Part shown: positions 55,719-64,000 of the stretch, piece by piece
Layout of the letters: every line of letters begins with the position of its first letter
How positions within the stretch are numbered: position 1 is the stretch's first letter
Assembly (NCBI RefSeq): GCF_037975245.1
Contig: NC_092575.1
Location: 18,991,841-19,055,840, forward strand
DNA length: 64,000 nt
Direction of reading: 5' to 3'
From: Apostichopus japonicus
Lineage: Eukaryota > Echinodermata > Holothuroidea > Aspidochirotida > Stichopodidae
The notes under the pieces: model-generated
Databases searched by the model: none
What the model was told of the DNA's origin: nothing
Seen by the model: the letters and a program-made list of their open reading frames with translations, nothing else
Made by a program: the position numbers and the translations under genes

Positions 55719-57262
55719 CAGGGACGTAGCCAGGGGGGAGCAGGGGGAGCGACCGCTCCCCCCCTTTCAGTGTCGAAAAAAATGTTTAAAAACTGTTGTT
55801 TTTTTAGCATGGTATTTTGTCAGTGCTCATTTGATCTTGAATACTCATCAGCTCCGTTAACTCAATTATAATCGTAGTAACATTCACGCCTACTGATTCA
55901 ACTACTTACTTAGTTTGGCAGATGCAATTAGCTAAATTGAGCCTATAGCCTATTACAAGCCTACAGTTGGCCACTGCGTAATAAAATACATATTGCCTAC
56001 CTAACCGCACTCTATGGAATGTCACGAACCGTATGCACAACAACGTCGACAACGTTCGTTCTCATCCTTTCTATGATTCGTCCTAAGTTATTGCACGAAC
56101 AGCATGTTATGAAGCTAAGCTAGCAATCGTACGTGATACGCACTTCCTATAAATAATTATTACACTGCTAATACACTGCGATAACGATATTTGTTTTTAG
56201 GCCACTGCATATCTGGCTATATTCCAAAATATGAAAGTTTATATTGTCCATCAGTTAAGTTGGTCAAATGTATTAAAGTCCAGACATTGGAATAAACAAG
56301 AATCATCCTACTTGAAAAATTGTAAAAGAGCACTATGTTTGTCTTTTTGATATATTATGTAAAAGAACATGTAAAAGAATTCAAACAGGAAACAAAATCT
56401 GCTGATAATATGATATCATATGATCAGGGGCGTAGCCAGTATGTAGCACTGTGGGCCCGGGCCTACACTTTTTTTTGGCCAAGTTATCTTTTTTAAAAAC
56501 ACCCATATTTCAAATCCATAAGCTTGCTGAACGAGTTTAAGAGTCTAGACAGGAATAACTATTGAAATGAACGTAGCAAGAATATGGCTTAATTAGGTGA
56601 CCTAGTCTTCTAATTTAGGCTGTCATTTCTATCGCGTGCCGTTTCATTCAACACTCTACCCGCCGAAAAAGACTTTAGGATCCGATCTTGTCAGTGTTGT
56701 AACATCTAGTTAAGAACCTGTTTACGAAGATAATATTTCAGTTGAGAAAACAGTTGAGAAATTCGAATCAGATGGCAATCGTCGGATAGCTCTCGCCTTC
56801 TCTTATTAGGCTAACTTAAACATTTACAGTTGTATCAAAGACAATTACTGGCTATAGTTGTATCTAAGACATTTCTGGCCTATGTATATATGTAACTACA
56901 AGTATCAGCAGTTGAAAAGTAAGACTACTCTGTACATGTACCTTGCTAATTTTAAATACATTATGTATTATTGAATTATGTACTTAATGTATCTTTATGT
57001 ATCTTAACTCGTTTGTTTTTTTGGTTGAAAAGTGATATTGAATGAGGTGTCTCAAGTTAGGAAGAGGCCATGGAACCAGCATGAACACTCGGGAAGGGCC
57101 GTTTCCGGCCATCTGGGGGGTTTGTAAAACCAAACATTTTCTTGTACGCTCCGCGCCAACCGATGGTGGCACTCCGCTCAGATAGTCGTGCCTAAATTTT
57201 TGAAAATCGATATCAATCGCAAAAAGTGCTCCCCCCCTTTCAAATTCCTGGCTACGTCGCTG
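55719..57262. mobile_element. hAT-like non-autonomous element, about 1.54 kb
   Basis: Ends are CAGGGACGTAGCCAGG and CCTGGCTACGTCGCTG, with a perfect 8-bp duplication GCTGGTGG at 55711-55718 and 57263-57270. Its right part shares the block around 57140-57190 with the 296-bp MITE. An extra left terminus, CAGGGGCGTAGCCAG, sits inside at 56425, suggesting a nested or composite element. No transposase frame was found. Confidence 0.9.
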
Positions 57263-57334
57263 GCTGGTGGCATATTTATCATCTTTGCATAATCACTTCT
57301 CTTCAGTCCATGTTTTCATCTCCCGACATCTCTG

Positions 57335-60300
57335 TCACGTCTCATATTCCGCTGTAAACAGAAGAAAAACTGATCAAAACGACAACATGAACTTCATTTG
57401 TTTAGCAGAGATTGTTGTGCTGAAAGCAAAAGTTTAGAAGCAACTTCAAACATCAGACATATCACTCCATGAATTAACAGGATCATAACCAGAGAGGGGG
57501 CTCAGGCTCCCTCATCTAAACGTTTTTGACACTACAAAATAAGCTGCATACATAATGTTGCTCAAAAATAGGTACATACTGGAAAAAAAATTAAGTACTC
57601 TTCTCATGCTGGATTTCCTCACTTATTAATACCGATATTTTCTCACTTTTTAATACCGATATTTTCTCACTTTTTATTACCGAAATTTTCTCACTTTTTA
57701 AATACCGATATTTTCTCACTTTTTAATAACGATATTTTCTCACTTTTTAATACCGATATTCTCTCACTTTTTAATACCGATATTTTCTCACTTTTTATTA
57801 CCGAAATTTTCTCACTTTTTAAATACCGATATTTTCTCACTTTTTAATACCGATATTTTCTCACTTTTTAATATCGATATTTTCTCACTTTTTAATACCG
57901 ATATTTTCTCACTTTTCAATACCGATATTTTCTCACTTTTTAATATCGATATTTTCTCCATTGTTAATACCGATTTTTCTCACTTTTTAATACCGATATT
58001 TTCTCACTTTTTAATACCGATATTTCACACTTTTAATACCGATATTTTCTCACTTTTTTAATACCGATATTTTCTCACTTATTAATACGGATATTTTCTC
58101 ACTTTTTAATACGGATATTTTCTCACTTTTTAATACGGATATTTTCTCACCTTTTAATACCGATATTTTCTCACTTTTTAATACCGATATTTTCTCAGGC
58201 ACTGCTTTTTATGCACCGGTTTTGGTATCTACCGATGCTTGTATTTGACAATCTCCTGTTACAAAAAATCTGACTTTGTGTCACGTTATAAGCATACATT
58301 AAATGTCACCTATTCTGTTATTCCAAATCAGCTCTTCAAGTAAAGAGATCTAGTACATTTTGCAAGCATCTTACTAACAATTGTTTTTTTAATAACAAGA
58401 TTGAACTAAGCCATTGCTCTTGGATTACTTATGTGTCTCTTTTTGCCATTCAATATATCTCATTTTGAAAAATTAAAATCTGAGTGACAGGAAAAAAGTA
58501 CTTAAGTAGAAATTAATTACAACCTTTGTAATAATTACTTTCAGGTCCACCCAAATTTGTATTTTCATTCACATTATTGAAGAGGAGCCTAAAATAGATT
58601 TATTGCAATATAACGCAATATTTTACAATAAGTTACGCTACTTTTAAAGTATACAATTCAAGCTACAAGTTAGGAGACGAAAAGTGTGAAAATCTTACAT
58701 TTCAGGGAGAGCAGTGTGTTGCCATGACTACAAGAGAGAGAAATGACTCCAAAAGGATGATCTTGAGGAAGAGAAACTGGCTGCGGATCATGTGAATCTT
58801 CTTCCGTCTTCCTCCCCAGACGACCCCGACTATTTTTGCCCCACGAGAATACTTCCCCATCTGAAAAAGACAACAGAACGTACCACATGATTTAAATAGA
58901 ACCAATTATAACAGACATTTACCTTCAAAATTACAGAAGCTTGAGAACAGGCTTGGTGAACTTGTGGTCCATAGGATGCATTCATGATACTTACACACAA
59001 GGCATGTAGGCTCCAAAAACCAATGACATCCTGTTCTCTCCCCCTCCCCAGTGTGGTAATGAGTCGTGACTCTGGTCACTTAATTCTACATGCATCTCAT
59101 AAATTCAAGGACTATTTGCTATATATCCCTCATGTTTACGAAATAGCTGATCAGATCACACTCGTGTACACTCGAGTTAACAGTGTGGAGGACAGCATAT
59201 GACATTTAAAAGCCCGGTCACACTATACCGATTTTTAATCGGAATACTATCAGATTTTCCCTGAGGAATCGAAAAAGCCTGTTTTTCGTTCGGGTCTTCT
59301 AGCCACAGTGATAAAGGACCTGATTTGCTATCTGTTGAGCCATTCCGATGTGGAATAGCCCTCTCCTAACTTTTGATATTGACTCCGTTTCTTTTTATCG
59401 GATAGCTAACCGATTTCTCTTCCGATTTTTATCGTTTTTCGATGTGACGTCACTTCAGAATGTAGTCCGTTCCAGAACCCCTCAGATTTGGAGTAGGTAT
59501 TTGAACATTCCACTGCATTCATTACATTCACTACCACAAACCTCACTCTTCGGCCTAAAATCGGACCGTATTCCGATAAAATATCGCTGTAGTGTGACTG
59601 GGCCTTAACACCATGATGCCGGTAACCTGTACCATCTCTTTAAACTCACCTTCTGTTACAGCGACGGTGAACATGTCACCGCAGGAGACTTGAGTAAGTT
59701 TAGCATCTCCTGGCAACGGTAACTTAAAGGGATGTCTGGGAGAAACTTGACTGTCTTTAGAGCCCATCTGTCCATACTGATTAGAACCTAATACCCAACA
59801 ATCACCAGAATCTGAAAATAAATTAGAAATTTACCAAGAAAAAAACATCAATATATGCTACTTTAAACTGCTCAGTTAGCTTGTAGCTACGGCTGTTATT
59901 ATGCCTAGGTACTTTTTAAGAAAAGTCACCCAGGAAAGAACCTGGGCACGAAAACCAAACTACCGAACGACTGATCCGCTCTCAACCCCAGTCCCCTTGC
60001 ATCGGGATTGTGACTGTGTGATCATGTGTGTATCAGGTGTGTATCACCATTCCCCTCGAAAGGGAACAGATACTACACATGATCTTAGCCAAAAGGCCGA
60101 GAAGCCATTATGCCTAGGTTGCTCGGATATCAAACAGCTGAAAACCAGATGATTGGTTGTTTGGGTGGAAAACTCCTCCATAGAACAAACTTTTCCTTAT
60201 CCCATAGGGTTTATATAGTTGACTTCATGTTTATTCATGGATAAACAACTAACAGATATACCTCAGTAAACACCTCTGCTTCCAACCCCTCCTGCTACCT

Positions 60301-63300
60301 GTTAAAATCCTTATGAAACTCAGAATAATCTCAGCAATGAGTTTAGATCAGCTCTGTGTGAGACGGTGGAGTAAGAGAACAAAAGTCTTAGATAAATTCA
60401 GCTAAGTAGGTACATGCCTGCTGATGACTGAGAGTGCTGTCTTATATCTAGATACATGACTATTCATAAGCTAATATATGAAATGTTTACCTGATAAGTA
60501 CACAGAGTGGGATGTTCCCAAATACATGACTATTCATAAGCTAATATATGACATGTTTACCTGATAAGTACACAGAGTGGGATGTTCCCAGATACATGAC
60601 TATTCATAAGCTAATATATGAAATGTTTACCTGATAAGTACACAGAGTGGGATGTTCCCAGATACATGACTATTCATAAGCTAATACATGAATATGTTTA
60701 CCTGATAAGTACACAGAGTGGGATGTTCCCAGATACATGACTATTCATAAGCTAACATATGAAATGTATACCTGATAAGTACACAGAGTGGGAGGTTCCC
60801 AGATACATGACTATTCATAAGCTAATATATGAAATGTATACCTGATAAGTACACAGAGTGGGATGTTCCCAGATACATGACTATGCATAAGCTAATATAT
60901 GAAATGTTTACCTGATAAGTACACAGAGTGGGAGGTTCCCAGATACATGACTATTCATAAGCTAATATATGAATATGTATACCTGATAAGTACACATAGT
61001 GGGATGTTCCCAGATACATGAATATTCATAAGCTAATATATGACATGTATACCTGATAAGTATACAGAGTGGGAGGTTCCCAGACCAACACTCTGAATTA
61101 ATAAATCCTTCAATGGATTAGAAGAGACAGGCCGGAAGGATGAAGAGTCCTGAACCACTGAGATGGAGCTTCCATCATGCTGATCTAGGCCAAGTTTGTT
61201 ATATCTGTGAACCAGAAAGCCAGAAGGCTACTTAATTCCTTGCCTTTAATATTATAAGTTTATATACGGAATTCCCTTGAGCAAAATGGTCCTAAAGTCC
61301 AGTACCAGAACATCAGAAATGAGTTCCAGATATCTTGAACATTTCAAAGGTAATACCCATCTGAAAGTTTGATGACTTATCAGTGTAATCCATTAAGTGA
61401 TATATATGATAATTAGTGATAAATTCTGATCAAGAACTGAGCAATTTTCTTGGTTGGTCATCAGTGCTGATTCCCTTCCATGAAAGTAAGACATCTCTAA
61501 TTAAACCTTGTTAGCTTCATTGTTCTGTCAAAAACTACCTGTAATAATTAATGTCTGCTGTTTTAGTTCCACTGCAAACTCCAGATTGTAAGTGCAGCTG
61601 TCACGACAACAAGGGTTTTGACAGTTTGATAGCTATGTGGAAGCAGTAATAAATTATCAAATTAATTATAAAATATGTCACTAGTCAGCAAAATACCCCC
61701 CCCCCCCACTCTCTCTTCATTCTGCAGTGGTAATTGTTCAGGTTTCTGATGGTAACGTGTCACAGCATGCGATTAAATATCTTCAGTATTGGCCCCAAAT
61801 TTAAGCACGATTAAAATTTCTTAGTTTACTAAAGGTACTTTCTGGAAGGTTCTGATTCTACTAACTTGAGTGTCTCTTAGGAGATTATATGATAGAGGTC
61901 CTCGATGTTTACCATGATCTAAATGTGTCTCAACTTGTAACAGAAATTTTAACTTATACAAAAATTGTTAACGTTGGGAATGCTCAAATTTACTTTCTTC
62001 TGGAATATGTAGTATTGATATGAAAAATTAAAAAATTCAACGGATGCTTCAATAATGGATGATTCTCCTAACTAATTACACATACATTGGAGATACATTG
62101 GAGATTGCTTGATTAGACAAATTAAATATCCAAGTGAGGAAAATGCTTGGAGGGTGCCAGTGAAATCAGTTTTGAGACTTGTGTATGTGTGACCATTATT
62201 TGAGTTTCTAGCATATTTTAGGTAAAAAAAAAACGAATTTCAATAGAGTTGAACATCTAAGTATCATCTATTGCAGAAAGTGGACTGCAGTTCTCTCTGG
62301 TGGAAGTTACCTAAAAATGTGATGGACGATAGTGTTTATCAATTAAATATAGAAGAATTTCTATAGAAAAAGACAAGATATGATATTGTTAGATGAATCT
62401 GTATCTTCAGAAATGTAAACACTAACCGATTATTGCCACAGGCAAAGAGTGTCTTTGTGTTTGTGATCAGAATGCTGCAATCTAGACCACACCTCACAGC
62501 AGTAAACTGAAGGTGACCTGACAGGGGCACCGCCTGGGGAGTGGCAAAAGACTCCAAGAAACCGATCCCCAACCGACCTGTCAGAATTCAGAGAGAAAGA
62601 AGGTTACATGAGGGCGTTGTGGTCAAGTGGTTAAGGCAGTGGACTTGTGATCTAAGGATTATAGGTTCGAGTCCTGGCCAGATCATTGCGTTGTGTCCTT
62701 GGACAAGGCACTTTATCTCCATTGCCTCTCTTCACCCAGGTGTATAAATGGGGACTTGCGAGGTGACTTGTAAATATAGTTGCCTGCGCCGGTTTGTGGC
62801 AGCACCCTATGGGAAGTCCCCCAGGGGACACATGGCTGTGGTGCACTGTGGTGCCCCAGGAGAGATTGTTTGAATTGTGCACAGTTTGGTGTGTAGGTGT
62901 GACAAGTTACCAATGACCAGGGTTAAGTACAGCGCGGCGAGACATTATTGTAAGTTGCGCTATATAAGAACTGTTAATTATTATTATTAATTATTATTAC
63001 TATTACATTTAATAGAAATATCAAAGGAGGCCAATATTTCATTAAAGACACAAAAATCACTCTGATCTGCGTATCAATATAATGAGTCCAACAGGAAAAA
63101 TAATGGAAATGATTTATGGATATATAATATTTACTGTTATGTTGATTTCAGTTTCATACTTCTCGTCAAGAATTTGTTGGGTGCACTAAGGGATAACTTT
63201 AAGTCAGGGAAAGAAAACTGTCACCTTTAATCATTTCCCTCACCCACCCCCAACCCCCCCCCCACCCCTACACCCCTTGCAAATTAAATTTCCTGTCATA

Positions 63301-64000
63301 TTTAACACAGAATTTTGTTCTTTGAGCAACATTTTCGAAAACGTTCAAAAGCTTAAAAAACTAAAACCATTTGGGGAAGATCCTCAAGGTGACAGTTGTC
63401 CAACTTTTGACAGAATTTCAAATTGCTGACTAAATCCTAAAAAATCTTGAAGTTTTAAGTTTAATCTAAAATTACAAGATATTAATATTCAGTAGCTGAA
63501 AGTATTCCATGAAATGTACCCTGCCTCTTACAATCTCCAGTAGCTACATCTGCTTTTTACTAATTATTAAGTCTCTTCTTGCAACAGAAAAAACATCAAT
63601 TTTTTACATCTTCTTACACCAGTGCACTACAAACATGACTTTAAACCTATTAGATAATTATATTACACCTAAAGCCAATTGTCGAGTACTAAAATCTAAA
63701 TTAACAATTTTTATTGCAAAAGCACTTCAGACCTAGGCTTACCTATAGGTATGAATATTGTCTAACATCATTTTCATTACTGGTATGGCTTTATTACCAG
63801 ACAAGTTTACCACTTGAGGTAATAAGAAATACTTTATTTACTTCAAATGGGAAAATGTGCTAGTTGCTGAGTGAAAGATGTTACTTGGCTCAGATGAAAC
63901 CCATCGGTTTATTTAAAGTCAAGTCTTACCATTATCCCCACGTCCCCAAGAAAATACTTCATCCTCATTTGACACTGCGACGATGTGAGATGTTCCGCAA
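57335..64000 (-). CDS. NEK8: NEK8-type kinase, C-terminal RCC1 repeats; 5' part outside window
   Basis: Minus-strand exons are 63930-64000 (cut), 62427-62577, 61053-61204, 59650-59811, 58699-58860, and a tentative last exon 57335-57351. Phases agree. They encode successive RCC1 blades: CGTSHIVAVS with EVFSWGRGDNG, then CGLDCSILITN with FACGNNRYNKLGLD, GTSHSVYLS, GDCWVLGSNQYGQMG, CGDMFTVAV, and finally EVFSWGKNSRGRLGR with SCSHGNTLLSL. Order and spacing follow vertebrate NEK8 (nephrocystin-9) almost to its C terminus. NEK8 is a NIMA-family kinase of the inversin compartment of the cilium, whose RCC1 propeller directs localisation. The kinase domain is not in the window. The last exon (acceptor TTTACAG, then codons for S-E-Y-E-T and TGA) fits by phase and position only. 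The assignment to NEK8 over NEK9 rests on remembered sequence. Confidence 0.88.
57597..58198. repeat. 24-bp minisatellite in the NEK8 last intron
   Basis: About 25 copies of TTTTCTCACTTTTTAATACCGA plus TA, with mostly single-base variants (GATAT/GAAAT, CCGA/CGGA) that recur in blocks. Confidence 0.97.
59210..59604. mobile_element. TTAA-flanked MITE, 395 bp, in a NEK8 intron
   Basis: Ends are AAGCCCGGTCACACTA and TAGTGTGACTGGGCC, inverted with small differences. TTAA flanks at 59206-59209 and 59605-59608. TTAA duplications point to a piggyBac- or Kolobok-type transposase. Interior words CCGATTTTTAATCGG and TCGGACCGTATTCCGAT suggest subterminal repeats. Confidence 0.8.
59911..60106 (-). mobile_element. 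Retroposed element with a U2 snRNA 5' domain (196 bp)
   Basis: On the minus strand it starts GGCTTCTCGGCCTTTTGGCT and continues through GTGTAGTATCTGTTC, the U2 5' stem-loop I and branch-point recognition region. From the next base it no longer resembles U2. It shows a CCC..GGG hairpin, two TGATACACAC words, a perfect CCCAGG/CCTGGG hairpin and a terminal ACTTTT/AAAAAGT hairpin. A 13-bp direct duplication, ATTATGCCTAGGT, flanks it exactly (59898-59910 and 60107-60119), the mark of LINE-mediated retroposition. No poly-A tail. It is either an snRNA-derived SINE or a retrocopy of a chimeric or divergent U2-like RNA. Confidence 0.85.
60450..61080 (-). repeat. 70-bp minisatellite of an exon tail plus splice donor (NEK8)
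   Basis: Nine copies with a 70-71 bp period. On the minus strand each reads exon tail (codons for LGTSHSVYLS), then G/GTAAAC or G/GTATAC, then about 40 bp of intron. Donor GT positions are just below 60490, 60560, 60630, 60701, 60771, 60841, 60911, 60982 and 61052. Only the last belongs to the full exon 61053-61204; the other eight lie in the following intron. Variation is limited to a few positions. Confidence 0.95.
61205..62426. other. NEK8 intron
   Basis: AT-rich with a poly-C run at about 61696. No exon or classified repeat was seen. Confidence 0.6.
62612..63006 (+). mobile_element. tRNA-headed SINE (copy 2) in a NEK8 intron
   Basis: The head GAGGGCGTTGTGGTCAAGTGG and B box GGTTCGAGTCC are followed by the central domain (TTGTGTCCTTGGACAAGGCA, then CACCCAGGTGTATAAATGGG) and a LINE-like end TTGCGCTATATAAGAACTG with a (TTA)n tail. 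A short flanking TTACAT occurs on both sides. The CGCTATATAA tail resembles those of the CR1-like LINEs here, suggesting they mobilise it. Confidence 0.9.
63010..63929. other. NEK8 intron
   Basis: AT-rich with poly-C at 63246-63272. No exon was recognised between the SINE and the exon at 63930. Confidence 0.6.

Noticed and set aside
57597-58198. Regular array resembling a CRISPR
   Set aside because: Units are contiguous 24-mers without unique spacers, in an intron of an animal gene. It is a minisatellite.
59911-60106. Functional U2 snRNA gene
   Set aside because: Only the 5' domain is U2. The Sm-site and 3' stem-loops are not recognisable, and the exact target duplications show retroposition.

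Overview
The window is animal nuclear DNA: AT-rich, intron-rich, and dense with microsatellites, non-LTR retrotransposon fragments, tRNA-headed SINEs and short DNA-transposon derivatives. It suggests a marine invertebrate. An echinoderm such as a sea cucumber would fit the ZP, aerolysin-like and repeat content, but that is only a guess. Apart from retrotransposon fragments, coding sequence comes as short exons with GT-AG junctions. The four host genes below were rebuilt by joining exons by phase and comparing them with remembered protein families.

Layout. 1-12 kb is repeats: a 104-bp satellite, a direct repeat, a foldback-like element of about 4 kb around a LINE fragment, a pure GATA array of about 1.39 kb, and LINE fragments. 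12-16 kb (+) has a possible signal-peptide exon and two firm exons of a zona pellucida (ZP-C) gene, with no 3' end found. 16.5-20.5 kb is a hAT-type MITE, pentanucleotide repeats and anonymous DNA. 20.6-26.9 kb is a decayed direct duplicate of 39.8-45.1 kb and carries a pseudogene of the last four exons of the TFIIH p34 gene (GTF2H3). 28-33 kb holds LINE fragments and anonymous DNA. 33.2-36.5 kb (+) is a complete three-exon gene for a secreted, cysteine-rich, aerolysin-like protein. 41.95-50.8 kb (-) is GTF2H3, ten exons with consistent phase. 51-57.3 kb is non-coding and ends in a 1.5-kb hAT-like element. 57.3-64 kb (-) is the 3' part of NEK8 (RCC1 propeller exons), cut by the window end.

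The main points of interest are four. A 70-bp minisatellite in NEK8 repeats an exon tail together with its splice donor eight extra times. A 196-bp retroposed element begins with the U2 snRNA 5' domain and is flanked by a perfect 13-bp target duplication. The GTF2H3 duplicate is wrecked in three of its four exons, while its terminal exon and flank are almost identical to the functional copy. The aerolysin-like gene sits between the two direct duplicates. The genes are ordinary single eukaryotic units, not an operon: GTF2H3 acts in transcription and DNA repair, NEK8 in cilia, and the ZP and aerolysin-like products are secreted or extracellular.
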